Shown: positions 55,401 through 61,681, counted from the first letter of the stretch. The stretch: DNA of 64,000 nt from Choristoneura fumiferana (GCF_025370935.1 NC_133496.1:4511810-4575809), one strand, 5' to 3'. Notes: a model not told the origin generated them from the letters alone. Numbers and translations: made by a program.

Positions 55401-58400
55401 AGCAGGGTGTCGTCTATTGGGCATTAGCGTGACGAGCCCTCGGACGTTTACCTTACATGTGACGACCGGATGGCCAAGTGGTTAGAGAACCTGACTACGA
55501 AGCTTAAGGTCCCGGGTTGGAATCCCGGCCGAGGCAGATATTTGTATGAATAATACGAATGTTTGTTCTAGGGTCTTGGATGATTAATATGTATTTAAGT
55601 ATGTATTTATCTATATAAGTAAGTTTATCCGTTGCCTAGTGTCCATAGTACAAGCTTTGCTTAGTTTGGGACTAGGTCAATTGGTGTCAAGTGTCCCATG
55701 ATATTTATTTATTATTCATTATTTATGTTTTCCCGGATTATGTGGGGAAAACTTCAAGGACAACGGGAAACTGAAGAAGGAGACTATTATTTGGCTCAAA
55801 AATGATAGGAAGTGATTCAAAATGAACACAAGATAAATAAATATCAAGGAACACTTGACACCAATTGACCTACTCCCAAACTAAGCAAAGCTTATACTAG
55901 GCAACGGAAGACCCGAGAAAAAACATTCGTATTATTCATACAAATATCTGCCCCGGCCGGGAATCGAACCCAGCATCAAGCTTCGTAGTCAGGTTATCTA
56001 ACCACTTGGTCATCCGGTCGTCCAACCTGACTGATGACTGTTTTGTACAGCTGTCTCCAGAATCGAAATAAGTACCTGTAGTGATTGATGATCTCAGAAA
56101 AAGGAAATAGCACTAAATAAAGGAAAACATTTGAAATTTACCACGAGCTTTGCGGTGAAGGAAAACATCGTGAGGAAACCTGCACAAACCTGCGAAGCAA
56201 TTCAATGGTGCGTGTGAAGTTCCCAATCCGCACTGGGCCCGCGTGGGAACTATGGCCCAAGCCCTCTTATTCTGAGAGGAGGCCTGTGCCCAGCAGTGGG
56301 ACGTATATAGGCTGGGATGATGAAGGAAAACAATGCAAACAAATTCTATAGGAATATCTCCATCTATTTTCAAATTTAAATTGCCTTAAAATGTATGAAA
56401 TTATATGAAACTTACGACATTAGCTTGCTTAGTCTCATCAATATAGTGGGTTGTGATAATGACAGTGGTCCTGCCACCTTTGGTGATTTCCACTAAGTGA
56501 TCCCAGATACTGAAACGAAATTTTGGTTAAGATTATAGGTACGCAAAAAAAAATCAAGGGAAGTGATCCGTGTATTTACTTTAATAATTACGGAGTGATA
56601 AGTCCTCAAATCACAGAGCACTAACTTGAGTTTAAATCCTGGAGAAACTATTCTTTTTTTGGATCTGATTGCATTAGGTACAATTTAACTGATGTAATCT
56701 ACATTGATCCTCTTTGCCGTGCGTTACCTTTGTCGCAGCACAGGATCCACTCCAGCAGTGGGCTCGTCCAAGATGACGAGCTCAGGCTGATGGATCAGAG
56801 CCGCAGCCAGCGACACCCTCCGCTGCTGCCCACCTGACAGAGTCTTCACCTGCCTGGTAAACAATAAAGTGTCAAACATCCTTGTCTTGCTCATTCGCCC
56901 ATTCATCCCAGTCTATACCTCCCACTGCTTGGCACAGGCCTCCTCTCAGAATAAGAGGGTTTGGGTTATAGTTCCTACACAAGCCCAGTGCGGATTGGGA
57001 ACTTCACACGTATCATTGAATTGAATGGCAGCATTTTCACGATTTTTTCCTTCACTATAAGGCTCATGGTAAATTCCAAATGTAATTTCGTAAAGATTTT
57101 CGAAAAACTCAGACGTGTGAGCTCGGGTTNNNNNNNNNNNNNNNNNNNNNNNNNNNNNNNNNNNNNNNNNNNNNNNNNNNNNNNNNNNNNNNNNNNNNNN
57201 NNNNNNNNNNNNNNNNNNNNNNNNNNNNNNNNNNNNNNNNNNNNNNNNNNNNNNNNNNNNNNNNNNNNNNNNNNNNNNNNNNNNNNNNNNNNNNNNNNNN
57301 NNNNNNNNNNNNNNNNNNNNNNNNNNNNNNNNNNNNNNNNNNNNNNNNNNNNNNNNNNNNNNNNNNNNNNNNNNNNNNNNNNNNNNNNNNNNNNNNNNNN
57401 NNNNNNNNNNNNNNNNNNNNNNNNNNNNNNNNNNNNNNNNNNNNNNNAAACAAATCAGAAACCAGGCGGTTTTTAGGGATTTATTTTTAGAATTTATTTA
57501 TTAATTTACAAAAACTATCGATAGTATACATAGATATTATCGATACTTTTGTACAATCGATAGTGACCTATATTTCAATACTATAGAAATATAAAGGTGA
57601 ATGGCAGAATAGCATTTTTAACGAATTTGCATTATAGGTAAATTCAGCTAATTATAAAAACCAAATTATTTAAATGTAGATCAACGTGTAGATGCAACCG
57701 ATGCTATTGAAATAACGGTAACTATCGATTATTCAAAACTATCGATAGTATCAATACTATCGATGGTAACGATACTATGAATGTACGACTAAATATTCTA
57801 TGAATATTTCAAGCGTCTACCTGTTGCCGTTATTCATATCGAGCAAAAAACGGCAAAACATTTATTTTATTCCGTTTTTAGTATTCATTGTAATAGCGGC
57901 AACAGAAATACATAATCTGTGCAAATTTCAACAGTCTAGCTATCACGGTGCATAGACGGACGGACAGCGGAGTCTAAGTAATAGGGTCTCGTGGGTACAG
58001 AACCCTAAATATTATAAACTCACCTATAATTCCTAAACAAGCTCAGGAAGTTCTTCCACATTAACGACTTCATGTGCCTCCACTGCATCGGCTTAATTCT
58101 CTCGAAGCAGGTGGTCGGTGGCTTCTCCTCAGGCGGCAAAGCTTCCATGGGGGAAGCAATATCTGGTGTCACCACTACACGGCCTTTGCTGCTCATGGAG
58201 ACATTGTCACCGAATTCGCCAGAGATTTCACCGAGATCTTCTTCCAGGTCTATTACTGATGGGTCCTAAAACCAGTCAAGATCATGAGCTTCGCTTTTAG
58301 AAAACTTATCAAAGGCAGGCTGAATCGCAATAAAATTTGAAGATCTTTTTTTACCTAAAAACCACCTATATTTTAAGCTTTGTGAATTGAATTTTTTTTT

Positions 58401-61400
58401 TGTTAAGTTTTTAAGCAGTTCAGCTGTGTAATTTTTTATGAATAGATAGCACTCGACATCAAGCAAAGAAATACAATAAGATACGTAGCTTGACGCATTT
58501 GTTTTATAATTTCTCGAAAGTTTATAGGGAATTTAAAAATATTAGAAATATTACAAATTAGATCCACCCGGCACCCGTCCCGATCAGCACCGCCTCGCCG
58601 CGAGCGGATAGTAAGTATTCTTTATATATATATATATATTTTTTTTATCATGGGACACTTGACACCAATTGACCTAGTCCCAAACTAAGCAAAGCTTGTA
58701 CTATGGACACTAGGCAACGGATAAACATACTTATATAGATAAATACATACTTAAATACATATTAAACATCCAAGACCCGAGCACAAACATTCGTATTATT
58801 CATACAAATATCTGCCCCGGCCGGGATTCGAACCCGGGACCTTAAGCTTCGTAGTCAGGTTCTCTAACCACTCAGCCATCCGGTCGTCAATATATGGATT
58901 TGTATGGGCATGCGCTCACTACATCAACTCCGTAGCGTCACCGGATCGCCACGCTTGTGTCCACGCGCGGACGGCGAGTGGACCACTCGGTGATAGCTCG
59001 CTGCTCGTGCGCATGCATCGCGTGAACCACGCTTGTCGGCGCGGTGCTCTCCACCCTCATTTCATAATAGACTACTCGGAAATTCGTGGACCACGCGACG
59101 TCCACTCGTTGACCACGCGATGTTCACTCGTTGACCACACGAGGTCCACTCGTTGTCAACGCTGCGTCCACCAGTGTCGAGGCGGTGCTGGTCGGGTGCC
59201 AGGTGGCTCTAATGAGCTATGACCTTAACACTGTATCGTTTACTAAATGCATATAAATTTAAGTTAATTATTAAACATCACATCATGATGATACTAACTG
59301 GCAACGATGGCAGTTCCACTTTCTCCACAATATCAGCGAGGATGCTGGATCGGCGTCGCTTCCCCATGTTTTGCAGAACTGCTAGTTTCAGGAATACGTC
59401 CTCGAGGTTCTCAGCTTGGTAACGTCTCATCAGCTCACCTGGAGCTTCTTCGGCCAGGAATCTGCCTCCGCGCATCAGACCAATCTGTAACAGTCATTAT
59501 TCATTCTTTATTGTTATTGAAATGATCATTTTTATTGGTATTTTCATTGACATTTTAATTTTTGTCATTGATATTGCCTCTGTTAATGGTCGTTTCTAAC
59601 ATTAAATTTGTCGTTAATAGTCTTATTATTTACGTGTTTATACCTAGTTACTTATAGGTAGAGACATTTGCAATCAACTTTTTAGACACTAATTATTTTT
59701 CAAACAATTGCAGATTTTGTAAGTAAACATACTTTTTCTGTAATTAATAGAGTGTCCAAAAAACATTTCATTTACGTAATTACATTAACATTAATTTTTG
59801 TGTTGAATTGCCTCTGTTTTGGGTAAACATTAAAGACAATTTTTAACGATTAGACGCTAGTACCGGTAAAAGGTTGAGAGACATTTACGATGACGCGTGC
59901 CGTGGTTCTTATTACAATGTCATTAATGGCTAATTTTGGCAAAATCACGCATCTTCGTGGATGGGACTAGGTATACACGTACGAGTGCTCGTCACTGTCC
60001 CAATAGTTAAAAAAAAGTAAAAAAGGTTTATTAAAAATAAAGGTTTTTAAATCGTTTACAGTTCCATATTTGGGATTCACAACGTCAGCATGCCGAGATG
60101 ACTAAAATTATTTAAAGAAACATGAAATTGAAAACAAAACAATGTACTGACTAGCGGACCCCATACTAGGCTAACCAGTATCTTGGGACCTGTGTCATTT
60201 TATTCTTATGTCATTAGCAATAGAGATAGCAGCAGGGTGTCGTCTATTGGCATTAGCGTGACGAGCCCTCGGACGTTTACCTTACATGTGACGACCGGAT
60301 GGCCAAGTGGTTAGAGAACCTGACTACGAAGCTTAAGGTCCCGGGTTGGAATCCCGGCCGAGGCAGATATTTGTATGAATAATACGAATGTTTGTTCTAG
60401 GGTCTTGGATGATTAATATGTATTTAAGTATGTATTTATCTATATAAGTAAGTTTATCCGTTGCCTAGTGTCCATAGTACAAGCTTTGCTTAGTTTGGGA
60501 CTAGGTCAATTGGTGTCAAGTGTCCCATGATATTTATTTATTATTCATTATTTATGTTTTCCCGGATTATGTGGGGAAAACTTCAAGGACAACGGGAAGC
60601 TGAAGAAGGAGACTATTATTTGGCTCAAAAATGATAGGAAGTGATTCAAAATGAACACAAGATAAATAAATATCAAGGAACACTTGACACCAATTGACCT
60701 ACTCCCAAACTAAGCAAAGCTTATACTAGGCAACGGAAGACCCGAGAACAAACATTCGTATTATTCATACAAATATCTGCCCCGGCCGGGAATCGAACCC
60801 AGCATCAAGCTTCGTAGTCAGGTTCTCTAACCACTTGGTCATCCGGTCGTCCAACCTGACTGATGACTGTTTTGTACAGCTGTCTCCAGAATCGAAATAA
60901 GTACCTGTAGTGATTGATGATCTCAGAAAAAGGAAATAGCACTAAATAAAGGAAAACATTTGAAATTTACCACGAGCTTTGCGGTGAAGGAAAACATCGT
61001 GAGGAAACCTGCACAAACCTGCGAAGCAATTCAATGGTGCGTGTGAAGTTCCCAATCCGCACTGGGCCCGCGTGGGAACTATGGCCCAAGCTCTCTTATT
61101 CTGAGAGGAGGCCTGTGCCCAGCAGTGGGACGTATATAGGCTGGGATGATGAAGGAAAACAATGCAGACAAATTGTATAGGAATATCTCCATCTATTTTA
61201 AAATTTCAATTGCCTTAAATGTATGAAATTATATGAAACTTACGACATTAGCTTGCTTAGTCTCATCAATATAGTGGGTTGTGATGATGACAGTGGTCCT
61301 GCCACCTTTGGTGATTTCCACTAAGTGATCCCAGATACTGAAACGAAATTTTGGTTAAGATTATAGTTACGCAAAAAAAAATAAAGGGAAGTGACCCGTG

Positions 61401-61681
61401 TATTTACTTTAATAATTACGGAGTGATAAGTCCTCAAATCACAGAGCACTAACTTGAGTTTAAATCCTGGAGAAACTATTATTTTTTTGGATCTGATTGC
61501 ATTAGGTACAATTTAACTGATGTAATCTACATTGATCCTCTTTGCCGTGCGTTACCTTTGTCGCAGCACAGGATCCACTCCAGCAGTGGGCTCGTCCAAG
61601 ATGACGAGCTCAGGCTGATGGATCAGAGCCGCAGCCAGCGACACCCTCCGCTGCTGCCCACCTGACAGAGTCTTCACCTGC
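34232..61681 (-). CDS. ABC half-transporter, ABCH / ABCG20-23-like, 12 distinct exons, N-terminus outside the window
   Basis: In transcript order the exons are 61556-61681, 61244-61337, 59299-59484, 58024-58265 (second copies of these four at 56728-56853, 56416-56509, 54171-54354, 52110-52351), then 50810-51050, 48183-48360, 45068-45183, 42071-42144, 40588-40685, 38200-38367, 35654-35761 and 34232-34425. Using each exon type once gives 1825 bases: one completing base, 607 codons and a stop, all phases matching. The order is NBD (signature LSGGQQRR, Walker B VILDEP, D-loop AGVDP, H-loop TTHYIDE) then an ABC-2 membrane domain with six hydrophobic segments and a loop of about 150 residues after helix 1. 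NBD-before-TMD and the long first loop fit arthropod ABCH. One Drosophila member, snustorr, is needed for the cuticular lipid barrier, but orthology to it is not shown here. Walker A and the Q-loop must lie beyond 64000. Confidence 0.87.
34408..34553 (-). repeat. Local tandem duplication across the last ABCH 3' splice site
   Basis: Bases 34408-34470 and 34489-34553 are similar units (GAAGGAAGTCGTGCAGAGCT against GAAGGAAGTCGTTCAGAAAT, both followed by GTAACAAAGGGAGTGTATG). The unit contains the first 18 bases of the exon and its acceptor. In the outer copy the minus-strand acceptor CAG has become CAT, so only the inner site can be used. Confidence 0.8.
34426..35653 (-). other. ABCH intron with GC-rich patch
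   Basis: It holds the acceptor duplication, a stem-like element near 35085-35165 (TAACGAGAGTCTATTAGAAG against CGTAATTCTCGTT) and an unusual GC-rich patch at 35296-35380 (CGCCGCCCGCCCCGCAGC). Bases 35384-35500 contain a repeated phrase (TGACTCATTTACCGACC at 35388 and 35442). No exon is needed here by phase. Confidence 0.55.
35654..35761 (-). CDS. ABCH exon: membrane helices 4 (end) and 5
   Basis: Acceptor TTTTAACAG, donor GTAAATA. It reads FFVSCLCDTERTATFIALGS, then FLPMMLLCGIIWPIE. FxPxxLLCGxxWPIE is typical of ABCG20/23-like transporters. It begins with two bases and ends with one base of split codons. Confidence 0.9.
36042..36230 (-). mobile_element. Helitron-like non-autonomous fragment, antisense
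   Basis: It begins ACTAGCCGTTACCCGCGACT, contains TATACCGAATTTCATCTAAA and TCGGTTCAGCGGCTTAGACG, and ends ATTATATTAGTGGGATC. The CTAG...CCGCGG border opposite an AATATTAGT border is the pattern of the abundant lepidopteran Helitron-derived elements. Class assignment is from memory, not from a hairpin or replicase. Confidence 0.5.
37335..37660 (+). repeat. Decayed SINE-A with long GAT/AAT microsatellite tail
   Basis: ACTACGTGAGGAAACG, TTGGGCCCGTGTACGTACGA and GTGCCCAGCAGTGGGACGTA identify the SINE. From 37490 on comes about 150 bases of GAT, AAT and GTT triplets, far longer than other copies' tails. The 160-codon Asp/Asn-rich frame here is just this triplet repeat. Confidence 0.8.
38200..38367 (-). 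CDS. ABCH exon: membrane helices 3 and 4
   Basis: Acceptor TTACTTTCAG, donor GTAAGTA. It reads GTEILFSHVSVQMFMMMIQA, then a long helix with FIGFVFFDL, NNGPLGW and a helix ending GFCGMTFG. It begins with two bases and ends with one base of split codons, both fitting the neighbours. Confidence 0.92.
38517..38713 (-). repeat. SINE-B, antisense, diverged
   Basis: CACCAATTGACCTAGCCCCA, ACTAAGCAAAGCTTGTACTG, CATACAAATATTTGCCAC and GGGATTGAACCTGCAACTAT, ending CCGGCCGTC. Confidence 0.85.
39070..39390. repeat. Interspersed repeat, inverted copy of the 30875 family
   Basis: TTTTTATTCCACTGGATGGC, GGTAAGAGATCACCACCGCC, AACCTAGAGGCCTAAGATGG and TACCTCAAGTGCCAGTTATT, then about 150 less conserved bases with GCAAGCACTGCTGCTTTACG. 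Confidence 0.6.
39490..39720 (-). repeat. Repeat E, copy 2
   Basis: CTCAAAAGCGGCTGAACCGA, TCAAATCGGTTCACCCG, ACACATAGCGGTCAAACTTA and GCGTCGGGGGTTAAAAATA, collinear with 23660-23962. Confidence 0.7.
40222..40500 (-). repeat. RTE-like LINE 3' end, antisense
   Basis: ATTGTCATATCCAGCCGTAA and GATGTCCACTGCTCGATATA, then GACCGTCTCGTTGGCGGACG and CTACGCTGC (reverse of the GRP(P) region) and GTGCTGGCCTACCCATTTTC. Heavily mutated. Confidence 0.5.
40588..40685 (-). CDS. ABCH exon: membrane helix 2 and coupling loop
   Basis: Acceptor TTTTTTCTAG, donor GTAAATA. It reads IVFFLAVALTSSSMLAERNE, then GILERSLVSGIT. LAERxEGxLERSxVxG is a hallmark of the family and corresponds to the cytosolic coupling segment after helix 2. 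Confidence 0.92.
41101..41216. repeat. CTACTACGAA-family palindromic MITE
   Basis: GGGCTACTACGAAATTCGAA, GTTCGTAACGTACCGTCC on the left; AGCGGGACGGCAAGATACGA, AGTTTGAATTTTGCAC and GTCGTAGTA on the right. Confidence 0.85.
41232..41350. repeat. CTACTACGAA-family MITE, near-perfect hairpin
   Basis: GGGCTACTACGAAACTTGAA, then AAGTTCGTGTCGTGCGGTCC on the left pairs almost base for base with GGACCGCACGACACGAACTT and CGAGTTTCGTAGTAGCC. The stem is about 50 bp with a short loop; it lies head to tail with the copy at 41101. Confidence 0.9.
42071..42144 (-). CDS. ABCH exon: end of extracellular loop, start of helix 2
   Basis: Acceptor TTTTGTTGTAG, donor GTGAGTA. It reads FHDPPVYGLTIPILTDFAGP then GVIL. 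The PP(V/I)YG block followed by F-x-(A)PG-x-IL is the usual re-entry into the second helix. It starts at a codon boundary and ends two bases into a codon. Confidence 0.9.
42438..42650 (+). repeat. SINE-A, 5'-truncated, sense, with 9-bp target duplication
   Basis: It is flanked by TAAATAGAT at 42429-42437 and 42651-42659. ATTTGAAATTTACCACGAGC to GGGACGTATATAGGCTGGGA and GATGAT. Confidence 0.92.
43217..43481 (+). repeat. SINE-B, intact sense copy
   Basis: The tRNA-like head has an A box (GGCCTAGTGGTTAGAG) and a perfect B box (GGGTTCGATTCCCG). The body carries TTTGTATGAAAAATACGAAT, the unit TATTTAAGTATGTATC, and GGGACTAGGTCAATTGGTGT, ending in a TTTATTTATTTA tail. Best reference copy in the window. 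Confidence 0.92.
43570..43915 (+). mobile_element. Helitron-like non-autonomous element, sense
   Basis: Left region AATATTATAAAATGTAAAAG and CTCCTTCACGCTGAAACGGC, middle GACATCTGAAATAACATATA, right GCGTGCAAAGCCGCGGGTAA followed by CATTAGTAAT. This is the common lepidopteran arrangement I associate with Helitron-derived repeats. Confidence 0.55.
44266..44508 (-). mobile_element. Helitron-like non-autonomous element, antisense
   Basis: GACTAGCTTTTGCCCGCGGC and TTTGCCCGCGTGGAATT at the left, ATAAAAGTAGCCTATGTCAC in the middle and TATTTATAATATTAGTATGG at the right. Confidence 0.55.
44540..44800 (+). mobile_element. RTE-like LINE 3' end with decayed coding remnant
   Basis: Frames shifted against each other give HIARRTG and then, later, a PPGGLT/TRWADDIM-like stretch with NRWMQA, the usual C-terminus of RTE-type reverse transcriptases. 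It ends CCAGCAGTGGACGTCTTCTG and GATGATGATGATGAT. Stops and frameshifts show it is dead. The minus frames of 88-90 codons over it are antisense. Confidence 0.6.
44812..45046 (-). repeat. SINE-B, antisense
   Basis: GGGACACTTGACACCAATTG, ACATACTTAAATACATATTA, GGGAATCGAACCCGTGACCT and CTTGGTCGTCCGGTC. It ends 22 bases downstream of an ABCH donor site. Confidence 0.9.
45068..45183 (-). CDS. ABCH exon: extracellular loop, distal part
   Basis: Acceptor TTGTCCATAG, donor GTAAGTAC. It reads KQVQWMLARDIQVSFMDATQ, then NLAKSCKLP and TRLLSIPVF. One loop Cys. It starts with two bases of a split Asp codon and ends at a codon boundary. Confidence 0.9.
45328..45500 (+). repeat. Interspersed repeat C, fragment
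   Basis: CCGGCCAAGAGCGTGTCGGA, GGATAGGGTTTCGTAGCCGT and GTACGGAATTTTCCGAGTAG, the first quarter of 20384-20995. Confidence 0.7.
45615..45740. repeat. CTACTACGAA-family palindromic MITE
   Basis: CTACTACGAAGTGCAAAACT with CGAACTTCGTATGCTGCCGT on the left; GGGACGGTGCGATACGAACT and TCGAGTTTCGTAGTAG on the right. Confidence 0.85.
46689..46824. repeat. GTACAGTCA-family palindromic MITE, copy 3
   Basis: GTACAGTCACCTGCATTCAT and GGTGCTGGTGACTGTAC are inverted ends; CGGCCCTAGAAATAGAGTC is shared with copy 2. Confidence 0.85.
47222..47362 (+). repeat. LINE 3' end, sense
   Basis: GGCGAGATGACCTGGACGCG, then GAGGGGAGGCCCAGCAGTGG and GACACAAACCTAGGC, the form of an RTE-like or related 3' end. Decayed. 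Confidence 0.45.
47587..48114. repeat. Minisatellite, 22 units of 24 bp
   Basis: The consensus is GCTATTGTTGGTTACGCGGC plus ATTA, with unit variants (GCT/ACC/TCC-type first codons, GCG/GTG, GGT/GAT, TTG/TGG). As 24 is a multiple of three and the unit has no plus-strand stop, a 157-codon frame of ALTIVGYA-like octapeptides results, but it lacks an ATG and has no flanking coding sequence. It ends 68 bases from the ABCH donor at 48182. Units vary in a patterned, higher-order way. Confidence 0.95.
48183..48360 (-). CDS. ABCH exon: extracellular loop, middle part
   Basis: Acceptor TTTTCATCAG, donor GTACCT. It reads VYYPTKEAAISAAYHGKCRV, then VLVFQANFSSSLIDR and an acidic end (SEIEVHLDDT). NFS is a glycosylation sequon, and (V/I)xFxxNFSxxLxxR is conserved in this loop. 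Starts at a codon boundary, ends with one base of Asp. Confidence 0.9.
48958..49200 (-). repeat. LINE 3' UTR, antisense
   Basis: GATTTATTTGGTGTTAAAAA, CAAAATGGATGCCACTCAGC, GCAAATGCCGATGTCTGAAT and GGCACTGGTTTTCAGGGCAA are the reverse complement of 14250-14445. Confidence 0.8.
50046..50602. mobile_element. Non-autonomous TIR element, about 557 bp
   Basis: TCGACGGTGGAAAGGAGAAA and CCCCTTAAGCGACATTTT at the left are mirrored by AAAATGTCGCTTGAGGGG and TTTCTCCTTTCCACCGTCGA at the right. An internal repeat of the TIR phrase (AGAGAAACCCTTTAAGCGAC) lies at 50221. No transposase frame. Family not recognised. Confidence 0.8.
50810..51050 (-). CDS. ABCH exon: membrane helix 1 and start of the long loop
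   Basis: Acceptor TTTCATTTCAG at 51051; an AG seven to eight bases further in would break the phase. Donor GTAAGTTT. With the incoming AG it reads SLLAFIVVLPLSQMVLFCIA (helix 1), then GHDPVGLPIGIVNYE, NNTNVPC and MFSCQYLDFL. NNT is a sequon and the loop cysteines are typical of ABCG20/23-like proteins. Confidence 0.92.
51502..51620 (-). repeat. Antisense LINE 3' tail, only in copy 1
   Basis: ACAATACAATACAATACTAA and TTCTTTATTTAAAGCAG at the left, then CTTATCGCTTAAAAGCGATC and TCTTCCAG. Copy 2 passes from AGAATTTA straight to TTTATTAATTTACAAAA, so this insertion is polymorphic. Confidence 0.7.
51925..52097. repeat. Repeat D in copy 1
   Basis: TCCGTTTTTAGTATTCATTG, AGCGGCAACAGAAATACATA, GACGGACGGACAGCGGAGTC and AGAACCCTAAA. 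The counterpart in copy 2 is 57862-58013. Confidence 0.7.
52110..52351 (-). CDS. ABCH exon, copy 1: NBD-TMD linker and elbow
   Basis: Acceptor GGTTTTAG, donor GTGAGTT. It reads DPSAIDLEEDLGEISGEFGD, a variable acidic linker, then PTTCFERIKP and MKSLMWKNFLSLFRNY. K(A/S)L-x-x-KNFLxxxRN is the elbow helix before helix 1. It differs from copy 2 in one seen residue (Ala here, Val there). It joins in phase to 50810-51050. Confidence 0.9.
52776..53008 (-). repeat. SINE-B, antisense, in copy 1
   Basis: GACACCAATTGACCTAGTCC, GGGATTCGAACCCGGGACCT and CAGCCATCCGGTCGTC. The counterpart is 58646-58888, which keeps bases lost here. Confidence 0.9.
53188..53945. mobile_element. piggyBac-like non-autonomous TIR element, present only in copy 1
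   Basis: It has perfect 13-bp inverted ends, CCCTTTACCAGGC and GCCTGGTAAAGGG. The right flank is TTAA and the left ATAA; the empty site in copy 2 reads CATAATAG at about 59065-59072. CCC...GGG ends next to TTAA are characteristic of the piggyBac superfamily. The 758 bp hold no transposase frame; the two short plus frames (from 53315 and 53823) are not recognised. Confidence 0.8.
54171..54354 (-). pseudogene. ABCH exon, copy 1: NBD C-terminal part, frameshifted
   Basis: It is the counterpart of 59299-59484 but 184 instead of 186 bases long. Two single bases are missing, one in a GG pair (CTCGAGTT here, CTCGAGGTT in copy 2) and one in a TT pair (CAGCTGG against CAGCTTGG), shifting the frame after GELMRRYQ. 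Both losses are in dinucleotide runs, so sequencing error is as likely as real decay. Splice sites are intact. Confidence 0.85.
54413..54906 (-). mobile_element. Retroposed insert with tRNA-like segment and palindrome, only in copy 1
   Basis: It is flanked by a 16-base direct repeat, CATTTTTATTGGTATT, at 54397-54412 and 54907-54922; copy 2 has this once (59527-59542). In reverse complement 54466-54545 is tRNA-like (AGCGGTATAGC as A box, GGGTTCGATTCC as B box). The right part is the hairpin at 54708-54906. The target duplication shows retroposition. Confidence 0.8.
54708..54906. repeat. Long near-perfect hairpin, arms about 85 bp
   Basis: AAGATTGGTTTTTTGGAATC, CAATTCCAAATTTTTACTTT and ACGGTCATCCCGTAAA on the left pair with TTTTACGGGATGACCGTAAA, AGTAAAAATTTGGAATTG and AAAAACCAATCTT on the right; the loop is about 30 bases. 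A half copy is at about 21170-21245. Confidence 0.9.
55461..55720 (+). repeat. SINE-B, sense, in copy 1
   Basis: GACGACCGGATGGCCAAGTG, CCCGGGTTGGAATCCCGGCC (B box with one extra base), TTTGTATGAATAATACGAAT and GGGACTAGGTCAATTGGTGT. Counterpart 60290-60545. Confidence 0.92.
55849..56022 (-). repeat. SINE-B, antisense, internally deleted, in copy 1
   Basis: ACACTTGACACCAATTGACC, AGCAAAGCTTATACTAGGC joined directly to CGGAAGACCCGAG, then GGGAATCGAACCCAGC and CATCCGGTCGTC. With the sense copy at 55461 it forms an inverted pair about 130 bases apart. Counterpart 60678-60852. Confidence 0.9.
56130..56322 (+). repeat. SINE-A, 5'-truncated, sense, in copy 1
   Basis: Flanked by AAGGAAAACA at 56120-56129 and 56323-56332. 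Counterpart 60959-61151 has the same target duplication, so the insertion predates the split of the copies. Confidence 0.93.
56416..56509 (-). CDS. ABCH exon, copy 1: H-loop region of the NBD
   Basis: It reads SIWDHLVEITKGGRTTVIIT, then THYIDETKQANV. The His of TTHYIDE is the ATP-sensing switch residue. It differs from copy 2 by one seen synonymous change (ATT for ATC). Confidence 0.9.
56728..56853 (-). CDS. ABCH exon, copy 1: signature and Walker B
   Basis: It reads QVKTLSGGQQRRVSLAAALI, then HQPELVILDEPTAGVDPVLR. It holds the ABC signature LSGGQ, Walker B VILDE and D-loop. It starts with one base and ends two bases into a codon. Immediately upstream (56854-57129) is intron with an antisense SINE-A, so no Walker A exon exists in this copy before the gap. 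Confidence 0.92.
56905..57129 (-). repeat. SINE-A, antisense, cut by the gap, in copy 1
   Basis: CATCCCAGTCTATACCTCCC, GTGCGGATTGGGAACTTCAC, ending GAGCTCGGGTT at the first N. The full counterpart is 61730-61986. Confidence 0.9.
57130..57447. other. Assembly gap, 318 N
   Basis: Every base is N. The left edge falls inside a SINE-A and the right edge at the point corresponding to 51443 of copy 1, so the gap is the joint between the two copies. Confidence 0.99.
58024..58265 (-). CDS. ABCH exon, copy 2: NBD-TMD linker and elbow
   Basis: Same 242-base exon and splice sites as 52110-52351, reading DPSVIDLEEDLGEISGEFGD at the start. It ends two bases into a codon; both 50810-51050 and the copy-1 exon 56728-56853 begin with the single base needed, so splicing to either keeps frame. 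Confidence 0.9.
58646..58888 (-). repeat. SINE-B, antisense, in copy 2
   Basis: GGGACACTTGACACCAATTG, AGCTTGTACTATGGACACTA, GGGATTCGAACCCGGGACCT and CAGCCATCCGGTCGTC. More complete than its copy-1 counterpart. Confidence 0.92.
59299..59484 (-). CDS. ABCH exon, copy 2: NBD C-terminal part, intact
   Basis: Acceptor ACTGTTACAG, donor GTTAGTA. It reads IGLMRGGRFLAEEAPGELMR, then RYQAENLEDVFLKLA and a basic stretch (GKRRRSS). IGxMRxGxxLAExxP and LEDVFLKL are conserved at the end of ABCG/ABCH NBDs. 62 codons, phase 0 at both ends. Confidence 0.93.
59672..59880. repeat. Diverged local duplication, only in copy 2
   Basis: It is bordered by GAGACATTT on both sides (about 59662 and 59879). Its right half (TTAATTTTTGTGTTGAATTG, CCTCTGTTTTGGGTAAACAT) resembles its left neighbour 59555-59670 (TTTTAATTTTTGTCATTGAT, CCTCTGTTAATGG). 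Copy 1 has only one such unit (about 54925-55056). Confidence 0.6.
60290..60545 (+). repeat. SINE-B, sense, in copy 2
   Basis: Counterpart of 55461-55720, with the same B box variant GGGTTGGAATCCC. Confidence 0.92.
60678..60852 (-). repeat. SINE-B, antisense, internally deleted, in copy 2
   Basis: Counterpart of 55849-56022 with the same internal deletion. Confidence 0.9.
60959..61151 (+). repeat. SINE-A, 5'-truncated, sense, in copy 2
   Basis: Flanked by AAGGAAAACA at 60949-60958 and 61152-61161. Counterpart of 56130-56322. Confidence 0.93.
61244..61337 (-). CDS. ABCH exon, copy 2: H-loop region of the NBD
   Basis: Acceptor CGTTTCAG, donor GTAAGTTT. Same protein as 56416-56509, including TTHYIDE. 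It completes the Ser split with 61556-61681 and ends at a codon boundary. Confidence 0.93.
61556..61681 (-). CDS. ABCH exon, copy 2: signature and Walker B (most upstream visible exon)
   Basis: Acceptor TTGTTTACCAG, donor GTAACG. Same protein as 56728-56853. One incoming base is required, so a Walker A exon ending two bases into a codon must lie beyond 64000. The frame continuing upstream to 61809 runs into SINE-A and is not coding. Confidence 0.93.

Larger units (their letters stand above)
51443..57129. repeat. Large direct duplication, copy 1
   Basis: From AAACAAATCAGAAACCAGGC at 51443 to GAGCTCGGGTT at 57129 the sequence is collinear with 57448-61927. It carries four ABCH exons. Copy-1-only segments are about 51500-51620 (LINE tail), 53188-53945 (TIR element) and 54413-54906 (retroposed insert). 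It ends exactly at the run of N. Confidence 0.93.

Noticed and set aside
56961..57476. 171-codon frame
   Set aside because: Most of it is the run of N; the rest is SINE-A.
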